From the NCBI GenBank assembly GCA_905178155.1, contig CAJINV010000001.1:3673706-3737705 (forward strand): a stretch of 64,000 nt of DNA, written 5' to 3'. The position numbers were made by a program, and so were the translations under genes. Below the pieces are notes generated by a model. It was not told the DNA's origin and did no database searches. It worked only from the letters and a program-made list of their open reading frames with translations. Positions within the stretch are counted from its first letter, which is position 1. Every line of letters begins with the position of its first letter. Positions 45,763 through 57,431 of this stretch are shown one piece after another. The DNA comes from Amoebophrya sp. A120 (Eukaryota > Sar > Dinophyceae > Syndiniales > Amoebophryaceae).

Positions 45763-48380
45763 GATTTGAAGATGGTGGAAATAAGCTGCATGTTACGAAA
45801 GTGTGACTTTGTTATCTTTTGCCAATAAATGCCCAAACAGGGAGATTGTGCTCCAATCCCTTTGCTTTCTGCTGAGTCATATCACGGCAGGTCCGCCAAG
45901 AAGTGGAAGAAGATAGAAGAACAAGAAGTGCCATGGAAGAAACCTTTTTCTTTCACTTAGACGTGAAGATCGGGATGACGCAGAAGAGGTGCCGCAAACT
46001 GACACAGATCGTAAAAGGTGTAGGGTGCACATCGGTTGTGTGCTTGCGGGTTAATACATGTGATCGCTTAGATGAAGAGATCAGACTCTACTTCAGTGCT
46101 GCCACGGCAGGAGGTTTTCGAAAAGAGGGGATCGGGATATCAGGTCATCACCAAGCATAATGTCTTCTACCTCAGGACGAGATCGCGATCACAACCTCCT
46201 TAGATATCAGGATCATGTTTTGGAACAAGGATGAACATACAAGTGCCCCCCGTGTTGTACGATCTCACTTGCTATAGCCACGGGCCTTCTAGAGAACTCC
46301 AACTCGTTCATCGAACATCCTAATTTATTTCGTGCCCGCTTCCATATCCATTGGTAAGTCATAGCGAGGCCGGCCTTACTTGACGAAGATCTACTTAATA
46401 GTGGACATGCGACCGCTTCTAGTCCGTCGTCTGCGCTTTTCTGATCACAACTTCGGCACGCTCGATAGTAAGAGACTGTTGACTATTCCAGTCTAGGTCG
46501 ATCTAGCATAGAGCCACGACAGGAATGTGTAGGTTCAGAAGAATGACCCGCAGAGACGATAATGCATGTTGACTCTGTGACTCCAATGATGTATGACAGC
46601 CGCACGGCTTACGAAAATGCCGCCCCATTTTTTCTCCACCGATTCCGAAGTGCCAAATTCCAATCTCAGAGAAAAAGGTTGTTTTTAGAGAATGGTAGTT
46701 ATCGTTTTCTAAACGCCGCAAGAGAGTATGAAGAATTGTTGAAAAGAAGCTGTAATCTCAAACACGCATGAATGTAAATCTTCGACGACAAAACACAGAT
46801 CGGTCGATTGTAATAAGTATGTTTTGTAAGTTGATGTAACGCATTCTTGTACCTCAATAATTTTCGTAATATTCTGCGCTGGGATATTTTTCATTGTATG
46901 TTGATATGTTGATAAAGGTCTCGCTGGTAGTGGTATTCTACTTTTCAACATATTTATAAAAGCTTTCCGTTGGTAAGTATCACACAGGGAAAAACACATT
47001 ATCATATCTGTAGCAGACATTCGTTTGCAGGAAAGTTGTCACCACCACTCGAAAACGTGTAGGAAGTTGACCACGGCCACGACCAGCCTGTCACCACGTG
47101 GCTTCGGAAAAAGTCACAAAGGACCATACCGGGCGGGTAATTTGAATCTTTGTGGAAAAGTCCGAATACAAGCTGTCGTGCACCAGAGGAAAATTCCATA
47201 CCGTTTTTTCTCGCTTGTTATTTCACTGAGTCCCTTGCTGATACTCCTCTACCCTAAAAATTATCTGAGCGACATACTAGTAACAGCAAAAACCAAAAAG
47301 AATTCCACACCTCTATAATAAGCACCGGGAAAAACTAAAACCGATTCCAAAAGGAAAGGTTCACACGCTCTTACTATCCATCAGCTTTACATCACCCTTG
47401 GTCACCAGCACTTGTACATTTGTTTCTACGCTCTATCAACTACACAGTTTTTTATGTTGAGCCAGTGTTGGAACAGATGCGGATTGCAGAACTACACCAG
47501 AACGGCATTTCAATTATAGTTGCGCTGCAAGAATCAGAAAGATAAAGATTATCTACTGCTTTGAGTAACGCATTAAGCTCTTTTCAGCTGTGTAGTTAAG
47601 TCGTCGCGTGCTTCACTCTCAAGTTCTTTCAAAGTTTCTCCATCATTTGCGGAGCTACAGGTATACTTATTTAGCACTCTATCTCTGTTTTAGTTTGACT
47701 TTTACACAGCAGTATTCTCCGTTTCATATCGCTTGAATAAGTAAAAGTCGTTTAAACAGGTCGGCGGGTTTAGGACTTTATTTTGCGCGCGTTAAGCTCT
47801 TCTCTCAACACCGACGAGACGCTTCATTTTCCTGTATCTTTACTAACTCATACAGCACGACTGGTCCCCACCTAAATCGGTCGACTTAGGCCTTACAAGG
47901 CACGGAAAAGGCAGGAACTCTGCCAATTTTTCTGTTTCTTTTCCAACTCGCCTTGTCCCACTCTAAAAATGAATATTTGCAAAATAGTAATACAGAGACT
48001 TGATCCACTTTCTCCCCGACCTACCTAAAACTCGTCCGTATCTCAGGTTCAGCTCGATCCTTCCAAGACCAAAAAGTAAAATTAAGCTGTAAGGCTACCC
48101 AGGCACACAACTGTTTCAAACCCATGTGCACTTGCATTTAGCATGGTATGGACTCAATCCAAGGAGAGCGTTTAGTGAGTTAATTTTGCGTCCGACCTTT
48201 TTCAAATAGTACAGCGACTACCAAGGTTTTAATGTGTAAGAGTTTTATACTAGTTCCTTCAATTTTCACAACGATCTCCAGTTTTTTATTCTTATTGAGG
48301 GCCCCCAAGTTTCCGAGTTTTGTTGTCTGCTAAAAAAAGTTGTAACCACACGCGAAACGCAAACACACCAATTTACGACC
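45763..48380. other. Long AT-rich region without a recognisable gene
   Basis: About 2.6 kb. Short frames (for example 45932-46160 from an ATG) show no domain. Nothing in 46160-48380 could be supported as coding or repetitive. Confidence 0.45.
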
Positions 48381-48381
48381 G

Positions 48382-48567
48382 AGGAGGGTGCTGCGGTGGC
48401 GTGGCATCAGTCTCGAGTCAGAACGGAGGGGCAGATAGACGCCTTCCCGTTCAGGCCTGAGAGGCGACCACACTGCTCCTTCCTAGTCGTGTGCCAGCTC
48501 GCGAAAAGATGTAAGCCCGCGTCTGTCTATCGAGGGCTTGAGTAAGAGGCAACGCCAATCACCACCT
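48382..48567 (+). ncRNA. Candidate structured RNA (class unknown)
   Basis: A sharply GC-rich block of about 185 nt sits inside AT-rich intergenic sequence. Distant complementary segments suggest folding: GGTG..GGCGT near the start with ACGCC..CACC at the end, AGATAGACGC with GCGTCTGTCT, CACAC with GTGTG, and a local TCAGGCCTGA hairpin. No open frame spans it. I could not match it to SRP RNA, RNase P/MRP, 5S rRNA or U snRNAs. Strand is arbitrary, because the pairing works for both. Confidence 0.3.
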
Positions 48568-48599
48568 AATTCCCGTCCCGTCCCGTTCTATACCTCAAA

Positions 48600-50056
48600 G
48601 TCAAAGTCATTTCCTTGTGTCAAAACGACATAAAGAAAACTACGGTAGGTCAACATGTAGCTGTTCCATCATTCCTACTGCATTGATTTGTAGTTTCTCG
48701 AATATCTTCACTTCGTGCGAGGACGTTGTGTCGGCATCGGCAAGATGAATTTGTTCATCGCTTGCAGGAGGTCGCCAAGTAGTTGTAAACATAGCGACGC
48801 AATATGCTGTACAGCCGACATAGCTGAAGTATTTCTGTAGGAGGCAATAATTTAGAAGGCATACTCCAACTCCATACAACTTGTACTTTACGCGTATCTT
48901 GCACCTGTACTACGAAGTCCTTACTTGGCACACTGGATGGTCTTGGACATGACAAAAGTGGTTGCATCAATATTTTTTATTTGGCTGCTGAACGTAAACC
49001 TAAAGCTAGCAAGTAGTAGGCGAGTTCTAGTTCTGCCTTCACACCTGAAGAAAGGAACTCTTCACGTTCCCCGGCAGATGAAGCGAAGGAACGGCTGGCA
49101 CTGAGCCAATAGTTGTGAATAAGTAAATTCCCGACACCAGCAGGTGGAGAGTTTTTTCGATCCTTGCAGCACAAGCATTATCCAAAAGCGAACTACAGCA
49201 GCGCGAAGACGGTGGTGCCAAGAAACGCTTCTGGACCACGTCGCCGCGCCCAGGGCGGAGTCCTCTCCTCCGGAAGAACTAGCAAGTTGGCAACGCACAA
49301 GAAGGGCTGCTCTGGAGTCAGCTATAGTATCTTCAAGGATCATTATCATATCAACACTGAGAAACCCACCCCGCAGAAGATGTTGAAGCAGAAGCGAAGC
49401 GAAAGCGGAGGCGCACATCACGAGAGAAGAACCTGCTGCATGGTAATGATGTTGCCGGCGGGTCGTGTATTCCTTCGTGTGGGTTTCGGATCCTTGGCGA
49501 TGCTGGAAGCTGTCTTCGGGAGCGGGCTGGGTCCGGCCAGTTCTAGTACGTCTTTCCCAGCAGTTTTTTCCGAAGGAAATGGAAAACGGCCACAAAGCAC
49601 TGCAGTACAGCAGCACAGCCCGCCGCTCCAGTCCGGTCCTGGAAGTCTTGACTTCACTGCGCGCCAGTTTACTGTGCACCGGGGCGGGAACGACGCGGAT
49701 GATGACGACGACGACGACACAGATGCCATGGAAAAGGACATGATTTCGGTACCGCAGCACCTCGATACTATGCACTGAACAAGAAGTTGTTGTATTGCTA
49801 TAATGTAGAAGAACAAGAACAAAAAGTTTAATGTATGCGTCTTTGATGAGACGGTGACGGACTCCGAACTACTACGACCTCCAGTCGTTTTTTTCTGTCT
49901 GAGTGCCATTCAAATAAAAGGCGCATAGGGTGCCGTGCGAGTATCAATGCGCTAACTTTAGATTCATATTCGAATTCATCTGAACGTTTTCTTCCTGTGT
50001 TAATTATCTAATGTGACTACAGAGCGGTACTTCTTTGTTGGCGGTGCATAGCTTAT
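48600..50056. other. Region with a possible upstream exon
   Basis: Open frame 49164-49778 (+) has a Ser/Gly-rich then Asp-rich (seven consecutive Asp) composition like that of the downstream protein, and may be an upstream exon of it. I could not find phase-compatible splice sites, so it is left unassigned. An overlapping - strand frame (49062-49775) is probably its shadow. Confidence 0.35.
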
Positions 50057-53000
50057 GTGGGCGCTTCCGGATCCGGGCTTGTTCCCGTTTTTCCAGCGGA
50101 GGAGTTCTTCACCTCCTCAGATTCCGACGAAAACCGGCCCCGGCGGGGGCCTTCGTTGCAGGAAATGCAGAAGGCGTGGCAGGAGGAGCAACAGGCTGCT
50201 TTGAGAGGAAATAAGGGAGGACCAGCTGCGTCTTCTTCCGACGGCAAACCGGCCCTCAAAGGCATCTTTGGAGTCCCCGCGAGTAGAAATCCTTCGCGAG
50301 GCTCTCCTGATCACTTCGAGGACGAGCTGAAAAAGTTGACGCACCGATTGGACGGTTCATCCCTGCTTAAGGGCAGCGGGAGCGGAGCCCAACGACATCA
50401 TCGCCACACAGGAGCGTCGACGAGGTCTGGCCCTGTGCAAAAACTCATCGACGACGCCCGCGGGAGACAACTGCGCGACTTTACTATGACGGAGGGAGCT
50501 GCAAGCGGAGATGCTGGTACTAGTCCTGGAATTACTACTACGGCAGCAACGACGCTTGAGGATCTCTTACTCTTTGGTCCAAAAAGCCGCCGCAAAACAG
50601 CAGCACCTGCGAGCCTGAGCTCCTTGTCCACGACCCATAATTCCGAGAATCAAGTCTGCTCGCCTCCACTTGAAGCTAACCTCCAGCAGCACCGCACGGC
50701 CATGACCGTCAATGAGAAAATGAAGGGGTGGCTCCAGTCGCAAGCAAAGGCAAACATCCTCACGGAGGAAGCTTTGCTGATGCAACATCGTCACGATCTT
50801 CAGGAGGCACGTCGTGCTGGTGCCGGTATCAATGACAAAACGTGCGCTAACCCGGAAGATGCAGCAAGAAATTCTCTTGCTGCAGTTGTATCCTCGGCTC
50901 CAGATGACGGACGAGCAGACGGGAAGAAGAGAACGCTGCAACATGCTGCAGCCGAAGAACTACGCGGTGTAGCTCCACATCTTTTGCCGACGCACGACAC
51001 TAGCGCGCCACCGTCGTTCTTTGCGGGTACTACCAGTACGGGAACTACTGGTGGTGAGCCGAACTGGAAGTACAACAACAGCTCGCGAACCCTCCTGTCG
51101 CACCAGCGCGTGCTGGCCACGACCGGTGGTCGTGGTAGCGAGCCCGCTATGCTGGGTCCTCGTGAGACCAGTGGTAGCAGCAGCTGCGGCCCGGCGGCGC
51201 CGGGAGTGGCAGGGGGACCACCTGCAACATCTGGAGGTACAACGAGCGGCCATCACCAGTGCCCGCTACCGCTCGCGCCGACGCCGGATTTTGATGAAAC
51301 GGTGGTTGTGGACCCGAGGGATCGAGTGAATCTGCTCCAGCAGGCGTTTTCCCTTCCACCGTCGCCCTTCTCCCCGCAGCTCCTGTGTGGAACAAGAAAC
51401 ATCAGGGAACAACAACAAACCGCCAGTTGTAGCTCTACAGCAGGGGCTCTGACCGAGGTATTTTGTCCGCAACCAACGAAGTTGCTGACGGACTGCGAGA
51501 TGAAAGCTTCCACCGAAGAACGAACGTGTCCCGCACCACCGGGGACTTCACTTGCGAGCGCTGAAGATGATGCGGCGACTGTGGTATCGGGAGCTTTAGA
51601 TGTTGACAACAAGAAGGACGTCAAAGATCTTTCCACAACTGCCGCCCGTCGCAGTAGAGTGGAGGAGTCTTTCGAAGAGATCGATCTTTTCCAACGTCGC
51701 TACAACGAGGAGGAACACTCTGCGGAGGAACGACGGAGAGGACACGTCGACCAGCATCAGTCTGTCGACACGCGGACGGCTGAGACGAATGGAAATAACC
51801 CTAGGATCTCCGGTGCGCAACGACTTGGAGGTACAACTGGCAACTACGAAATCGTCGATCAACCACAAGGTAGTTCGAGCGAATCTCTGCGGTTGCCGTC
51901 TACTGATCTTTTGCTAGTACAACATGGGGCAGCTGCTGTAGTACCTACTTCCCCTTCCGCGGCGCCTCAAGCAGGGGCGGGCGAAGCTGCAGCGTCTTCC
52001 TCGTCGGCCCCAAAACGGCGCCAGCTGATTGTACAAGGGGTGCGGAGTGTCACCGCAGCAGCTCCTCTTGCTGCTGCTGCTGCTGCTGCTTGGGCGGGAG
52101 CAGGCAGGCGCGGACGGTCGCCGGAGGTGCAACTGCGCGACCTCGAGCGAGACGACTCCAGCCGGCCACTTGGCCGCGGTTCCCGCGCGCGAACTCGGAG
52201 CGAACCGCCCCAAGTCGCTGGGGGATATCAGGCGGCGGCGCAAGTCGTGCTCACGCGGTACGGGATCCGCAACGTCGCGAACAACTACCCAGCAGACGAC
52301 CACGACCCGGCAGAGGTGGACGCGGCGCAGGGACCACTTGCAAGAAATGATCCGGCTGCAGCAGTTGATCTACTGCAAGACGCAGTGGCGGACGCGATGG
52401 AGATTGGCTCGGACGCGAGCACGCCGGATCTGCCCGAAGAAGGTGAAGTGGTCGAGGGTGTTGAGCACCGCTTCACTGCCGCGAACATCGCGGCGTTAGC
52501 GAACGCAGCAGCAGATGGCGACGGGGTTGTTCACCTGCCCGCGGCGGACCAGCTGTCGTCCTCCCATTCTGACGCCATGAGCGATGGCACCTGGGAGAGC
52601 GCAAGCGGCCGGGTAGCCAGCCCGGTCCGGGACGACCGCGGGGAGCACGTTGGCTTGGCTAAGCTAGTTCCTGAAGACGTCGGAGATGATTTTTATACCG
52701 CACAGAGCAGCACCGCGGCAGGGGCGCGCATCCAACAAGCGCAAAATGAAGTTGTACTTACAACTGCGGAACAACCACGTCAACATGTTGTTCGTCCATT
52801 GCTCACGGAAGATCTGCGAAAGACGCATGGCGATAATTCCTCCTGGGTGAGTGGGGCAGCTCCTGGTGCTGAAGCGAACGACACAAGTCAGAATCAAGAC
52901 TCCTTGTATAATACGAATAACACCGGCACGACAACGACGTCCGCCTCGGTCGTAGCTACCGGCGGCTCCGCCAGCAGCAACGTCGGCATCTTCCGAGGAT

Positions 53001-55261
53001 TTGCGCTCCCCGAAGACGAGTCGCAGTTGGGAGTTCTAGAAGCAGATCTTCCTCCGTTTCGCCGCATCCATTCAGGGGGTCATCTCTCGGATCTGGCGGA
53101 GACGCTGTTCTCGAACTCGACTAACGATGGACGTGCTCCTCGGGGCGCGTCGCGGAACCAGTCGGCCGAGCGGCGGTCTCCGTCGCTGCCGCCACCTGCG
53201 ATGCGCCGGTCTCCGCACCTGTCGCAGCCGAGCGTGTTTCTAAACGCTTCAGATTGGTTATCCGCGGGGGCTACACCAGCGAGCGGGGTGCCGGACCTAC
53301 CGAAAGTCGCATCATCGCTTTCGATGCGAAGTGTGATGTCGGGGTCGCTTGAGATGTCTGCCGGCTCCCGAACCGGAACCCCAGACTCTGGCTCGGCAAC
53401 CGCGGGGCACGACGAGAGTCGTTCCGCTTCTAAAGAAGGCCTCCCAGCCTCGCCGGTCCTCGCACATCAATCGCGAGGCTTCTTGCAGCACTTCTTCGGA
53501 ACACCAGCTGCTTCATCCACACAGCAAGCCGCCTCCTCGACGCCTCAGGTGGACGAGCAATCCTTGCTGGTTGCTCCGACTCCGGGCACTGCGAGGCAGC
53601 ACGGGGCTGTGGCACCCGGAATGGAGCTTTTCGCCTCCAACGAGGAGTCCGGGGTTGTGGATCTCTTGAATGCAGCAGCTGAGCAAAGCATGGCAGCGTT
53701 GCAGTCCGGCGCGAGCAGCGCAGCAGTCGGCACTGATGAATCCGTTCAAGATGTTGACGTGATCCCTCCGACCAGTCTTCTGAACGCACTTCCAGGCGTC
53801 AGCGCTGCTTTGCGACATGGGGGAGTAGGTGAACCCTCGTTCGTCGTGCCACCTTCAACTGCTGACCACCAGATACCTGCGATAACATCATTCCGCCCCT
53901 CTTCTACGCTGGTTGCGGCGATTCAGCAGGCCGTTGAACAAGCACAGCAGCCAAGGCAAGCGGCTCCTGCTGCTTCGAGACCATCGGAACCCGAACCACG
54001 ACCAACCGACGATCCTCAGTGTCGCTCTCGGGTGGAGCAGCCGCAGACCCCGACGAGAGTAGATGAAACACCACCGCACCAGATTGTAACACCCGTTGCC
54101 GTCAGGCCCGCAGCTGCCAGAAGCTCTTCGGGCGACGAAATAAACACGGAGTCCTCAGCGAACGCCACGACGACGAAGCAGAAGGAGGGAGATAGCTCTG
54201 CTGGCCACCCGCAGCCACACGATGCGCAGTTAGAAGTACCCTCTTCCAGCGGTGCTGCTTTTCTGCATCGTGGCGATCATGATGGACCACGACAGCCAGG
54301 TACTACCATCAGCGCTCGCACACTGGTGGAAGCTTGGGGCAGAGGTGAGGCTCCGGAGAAGATACACTTCCGGCAGGCGATAGCACGACTAAACAGTACA
54401 GGAACGGAGAGCCAAGAAGCTGGATCAACTACATCTAAACAGTGGCGGAACAACTACAACAAATTTAACAAGATGACTGCGCCTCCTGCGGCCTTCTCCT
54501 CAACGCGCGCGATCCGGGCGGAGCCCTACGGAACATCAACCGGAGCTGCCGCGGCGAGAGGGCAACATGATCAGGAGGATCAGTCGACGAGGGAAGGCGA
54601 CGAAGGACACAACCGAGGACAGGATTTTCGTGGCAGCTTTCGGTCCAGCACAGGTGCTCTGCCGGGCAATGCAGGAGAAAATAAAGATACTAGCTTTGAT
54701 GTTTCTGCTGTGATGGAGGAGTCAAAAGCAAAACGCACGGAGACACCGCAGCACCAGCAAAGTCGTGCTGGTGCTGCGGGTAAGTACAATACCAGGGCAT
54801 CTTCATCATCATCTTCGTCTCTGTCCGGTATGTCTCAACCGTCCGGTCTTTTCGGTCCATTATGGGGTTCCCGTGGAGCAGCCGGAGGCGGAGCAACCGT
54901 ACAGGGTCGTAAACTTTTCGGAGTTTTTACGGATGTCGATTGCACCACCGGATCGTCGCCCGAAGGTCCTCCGCGCCACCTCCTCCGACCTGGCGAGGTG
55001 GATTACAATGCGATTGCGGCAGAGCATCTTCTACTTCTTGAGCAAATGTACGGTAAAAACCTCTCTTCGATCGCGGAAGCAGCCGAGGCCGATGACGAGG
55101 GCGGCGGGAGCCAAGAGGAGGGAAGCGAGCGGGGCCGGCGATGGACGCACTGCAGCGGCCGAGAATCCAGCCGTTCAAACGCTTCCTCGCCTATCCAATA
55201 CAGCAAATCTTCGAAAAAATTACTCTCGAATCAAATAGAGAGGAACAATTTAAGTACATAA
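50057..55261 (+). CDS. Low-complexity, probably disordered protein (up to 1734 aa, 5' end uncertain)
   Basis: A 5.2-kb uninterrupted frame. Composition is dominated by Ser, Ala, Gly, Pro, Thr and Gln, with poly-Ala (around 52070-52090) and Ser runs. No folded domain is recognised. Short ordered patches include SLQEMQKAWQEEQQAALRG near the N-terminus, a segment around SELSEAT-like acidic helices, and VDYNAIAAEHLLLLEQMYG near the C-terminus. The frame opens at a GTG; the codon before it lies next to a CATAG splice-acceptor-like site at 50051, so an upstream exon is likely. The first in-frame ATG is at 50165. Codon use is GC-rich like the other genes. It may continue into the exons after 55539. 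Function unknown. Confidence 0.65.
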   Translation: MGASGSGLVPVFPAEEFFTSSDSDENRPRRGPSLQEMQKAWQEEQQAALRGNKGGPAASSSDGKPALKGIFGVPASRNPSRGSPDHFEDELKKLTHRLDGSSLLKGSGSGAQRHHRHTGASTRSGPVQKLIDDARGRQLRDFTMTEGAASGDAGTSPGITTTAATTLEDLLLFGPKSRRKTAAPASLSSLSTTHNSENQVCSPPLEANLQQHRTAMTVNEKMKGWLQSQAKANILTEEALLMQHRHDLQEARRAGAGINDKTCANPEDAARNSLAAVVSSAPDDGRADGKKRTLQHAAAEELRGVAPHLLPTHDTSAPPSFFAGTTSTGTTGGEPNWKYNNSSRTLLSHQRVLATTGGRGSEPAMLGPRETSGSSSCGPAAPGVAGGPPATSGGTTSGHHQCPLPLAPTPDFDETVVVDPRDRVNLLQQAFSLPPSPFSPQLLCGTRNIREQQQTASCSSTAGALTEVFCPQPTKLLTDCEMKASTEERTCPAPPGTSLASAEDDAATVVSGALDVDNKKDVKDLSTTAARRSRVEESFEEIDLFQRRYNEEEHSAEERRRGHVDQHQSVDTRTAETNGNNPRISGAQRLGGTTGNYEIVDQPQGSSSESLRLPSTDLLLVQHGAAAVVPTSPSAAPQAGAGEAAASSSSAPKRRQLIVQGVRSVTAAAPLAAAAAAAWAGAGRRGRSPEVQLRDLERDDSSRPLGRGSRARTRSEPPQVAGGYQAAAQVVLTRYGIRNVANNYPADDHDPAEVDAAQGPLARNDPAAAVDLLQDAVADAMEIGSDASTPDLPEEGEVVEGVEHRFTAANIAALANAAADGDGVVHLPAADQLSSSHSDAMSDGTWESASGRVASPVRDDRGEHVGLAKLVPEDVGDDFYTAQSSTAAGARIQQAQNEVVLTTAEQPRQHVVRPLLTEDLRKTHGDNSSWVSGAAPGAEANDTSQNQDSLYNTNNTGTTTTSASVVATGGSASSNVGIFRGFALPEDESQLGVLEADLPPFRRIHSGGHLSDLAETLFSNSTNDGRAPRGASRNQSAERRSPSLPPPAMRRSPHLSQPSVFLNASDWLSAGATPASGVPDLPKVASSLSMRSVMSGSLEMSAGSRTGTPDSGSATAGHDESRSASKEGLPASPVLAHQSRGFLQHFFGTPAASSTQQAASSTPQVDEQSLLVAPTPGTARQHGAVAPGMELFASNEESGVVDLLNAAAEQSMAALQSGASSAAVGTDESVQDVDVIPPTSLLNALPGVSAALRHGGVGEPSFVVPPSTADHQIPAITSFRPSSTLVAAIQQAVEQAQQPRQAAPAASRPSEPEPRPTDDPQCRSRVEQPQTPTRVDETPPHQIVTPVAVRPAAARSSSGDEINTESSANATTTKQKEGDSSAGHPQPHDAQLEVPSSSGAAFLHRGDHDGPRQPGTTISARTLVEAWGRGEAPEKIHFRQAIARLNSTGTESQEAGSTTSKQWRNNYNKFNKMTAPPAAFSSTRAIRAEPYGTSTGAAAARGQHDQEDQSTREGDEGHNRGQDFRGSFRSSTGALPGNAGENKDTSFDVSAVMEESKAKRTETPQHQQSRAGAAGKYNTRASSSSSSSLSGMSQPSGLFGPLWGSRGAAGGGATVQGRKLFGVFTDVDCTTGSSPEGPPRHLLRPGEVDYNAIAAEHLLLLEQMYGKNLSSIAEAAEADDEGGGSQEEGSERGRRWTHCSGRESSRSNASSPIQYSKSSKKLLSNQIERNNLST

Positions 55262-55561
55262 ATTCAAATTTATCGCTTCACTACTCAGCCCTGGGACATC
55301 AACTATACTGCGGTATTGCGCTCTTCAGGTACTGCTCTTTTGCGTTTCATGCATCCGGCCGTGGCGTAGACTTTCATGGGCGTGCATTCTTTCACCATAA
55401 TGGATTTGGATACTTATGGCGCGTGGTAGTTCTGATCGACAACAAGCCCAAGCGCAAGGACAAGCTGTTGGCTGCGACCTGCTATGGTCTTCATGTATGT
55501 GAGATAGATGGATTCTGGAACACTGTAGATGATTTGCTTTGTCCTTTTGCATACCGTTCCT

Positions 55562-57048
55562 GAAGCGCAAGCGAGTGAAAACTCCATCCAGGGGTCTGGT
55601 GCGCACAGAGAGTGCGACCCGAGCAGACGAAGAGCACGACGGTCGGGTTCTTGCTGCGACCCGAGCAGATGAGGAGCACGACGGTCGGGTTGCTGCGCTC
55701 GAGCTGCGTGGGGCCAACAGCCGGAGCCCCGCACGCAGCGCTGCTTCGTCCGGCCGTGGTTTCGCGTCCTCGGCAGCCGGCTCGGGTGTGGGTTCCGCGG
55801 CAGGTCGCGGGCGCGGCAGGCCGCCCGTGGTGGCCTCGTCACGTCCCCCTCCCCGTCTAGACGCGGCATTCGGATATGCCGGCAATAGCACTGCGGAAAT
55901 GTTATCTAACGGATCCGACTCTGGAGCGGGTGTGCCTCCTGCTTTTTCAAACAGTACAGTTCCGCTGAGATTATCTGGTACTAGAGCCATTTATTTTTTT
56001 TCATATTTTGGATTTTGTTCGACCAGCCACAACGACAACATTTACATTCACCTTTTTGGACTCGCGATTGGAGATCATGAAGAAGGCTTCACTGTTCTTT
56101 CGCGTCGTCTTTTTGAAAAGTTAGAGTGTAGTTGCTGTTGTTCCAGGGCATTATTTCGTGAAAGTTATCCACCTTGTTGAAAAATAAAAAACTACCACAG
56201 GAGGCGGACCGGGACGACCGCCGAAGCTAACTGAACGCGCGTTGGCCGCGTTCGCGCAAGTAGGCGGAGGGACCACTGTGGCCCGCGACGCGAAAGATCG
56301 GAGCTACAGTCCGAGCAAGAGAAGTCGCACCAGCATGAATTGGCGGGGGAGCGACGCAGGGGATCGGGCGGACATCGCGAGTCAGACCAATTTGGATTTG
56401 GAATCTTTAGCGGAAGCTACCGATCAAGAGCGTATGAAAGAAGACCTCCCGATGGGAATGCCTATCGGACACGACGACGACGACGACGAGCTAGTACCAA
56501 CCCGGTTACCTTCACAACAGAGCGACGGCGGATCACATCCACGGTGGCTGAGCCTTGCAGTATCCTGATGTAAAAACACTGCTTTTTCGTCAGAACATAC
56601 GAGGATCCTCCATTGCAAAATGCATACAAATTATGTACCCTGAACGGTGAACTGGTTCTTGGTTGGTATGTGCAAAAACGGGCCGCAATAGAACTCTTAT
56701 CCGCATCAACCGAAGTCCTTATAGAAAACAAAGAACAAGTAGAAGTAGAGTTAGATTTCTACTTGTACTTCGATCCACCGTTCTTGCCTTTGTGATCGTT
56801 CTTGCGAGATCGCCTTGCTTACACAGGATACACGTCCTCTTCGCCCTCACCCACCAATGCCTCCCAGTCCCGGCGTGCTAGCGGTAGTGCGTTCTCGATG
56901 AGTCCGTCTCCGTTGCCACTATCCCGGTCCCACTCAGGCGGTCCGTCTCCGTTGCCACTGTCCCGGTCCCACTCAGGCGGTCCGTCTCCGTTGCCACTGT
57001 CCCGGTCCCACTCAGGTGGTGATCAAGAACAGACTCTCGAAGGCGAAG
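55562..57048 (+). CDS. Partial model: low-complexity exons downstream of the 1734-aa frame
   Basis: Three coding-looking stretches. One runs from about 55562 to 55977 and includes two copies of ATRADEEHDGRV. A GT-AG intron at 55978-56200 joins it in phase to 56201-56568 (GGPGRPPKLTERALAAF...). A third, 56827-57048, follows an acceptor (TTACACAG) and contains three tandem 13-aa repeats of the GPSPLPLSRSHSG type. The link between the second and third could not be resolved. They may be the 3' part of the upstream disordered gene or a separate gene. Boundaries are approximate. Confidence 0.45.
56901..57017 (+). repeat. Three tandem 39-bp coding repeats
   Basis: Units at 56901-56939, 56940-56978 and 56979-57017 differ at only a few bases. 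Because 39 is a multiple of three, the array encodes a 13-residue Ser/Pro/Arg repeat (PSPLPLSRSHSGG register). The third unit ends GGTGG where the others end GGCGG. Confidence 0.9.
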
Positions 57049-57200
57049 GTGCAGAAGCGGTGGCATCACCAAAACAATTTTATCTCAGGAAAATCTTCAA
57101 ATGTGAGGCCACGTCTTAGTCATCGGAGGGAGGTGCACGAAACTATGGAAATGCACGCACTTCATTTGCATTCGACCAGCAAGCTAAACAAAAGGAAAGA

Positions 57201-57431
57201 TTAAGATTTAGATTGCATGACTTGATAGATATGGGGTGTCGTATCACTGGAAGTGCAGTAGATGAATGCAAGACTTGACGTCTCATTGAAAACTTCACCG
57301 GAATCATAGTATCGCAGCATGGGAGCAAAATAATCATCGGGACGCAGGACGACAAGCAGCGGAGCGTGTTTGTTTCGAGATGGTAGAACTCGAATCTTCC
57401 GGGTGTCAAGGTCCGAACGGGACCACTGCGG
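57201..57431 (-). CDS. Possible - strand terminal exon
   Basis: Read on the - strand, this stretch follows a good acceptor (CTTATCTTTTGCGCAG) and encodes a mixed, folded-looking sequence including KIRVLPSRNKHAPLLVVL and LRYYDSGEVF before a TAA stop. No upstream exon could be fixed. It would lie inside the intron proposed on the + strand, so one of the two may be wrong. Confidence 0.25.
   Translation of the reverse strand, partial: PQWSRSDLDTRKIRVLPSRNKHAPLLVVLRPDDYFAPMLRYYDSGEVFNETSSLAFIYCTSSDTTPHIYQVMQSKS

Noticed and set aside
45903-46160. 85-aa frame after the HAD phosphatase gene
   Set aside because: Starts at GTG, has no recognisable features and no clear upstream signals.
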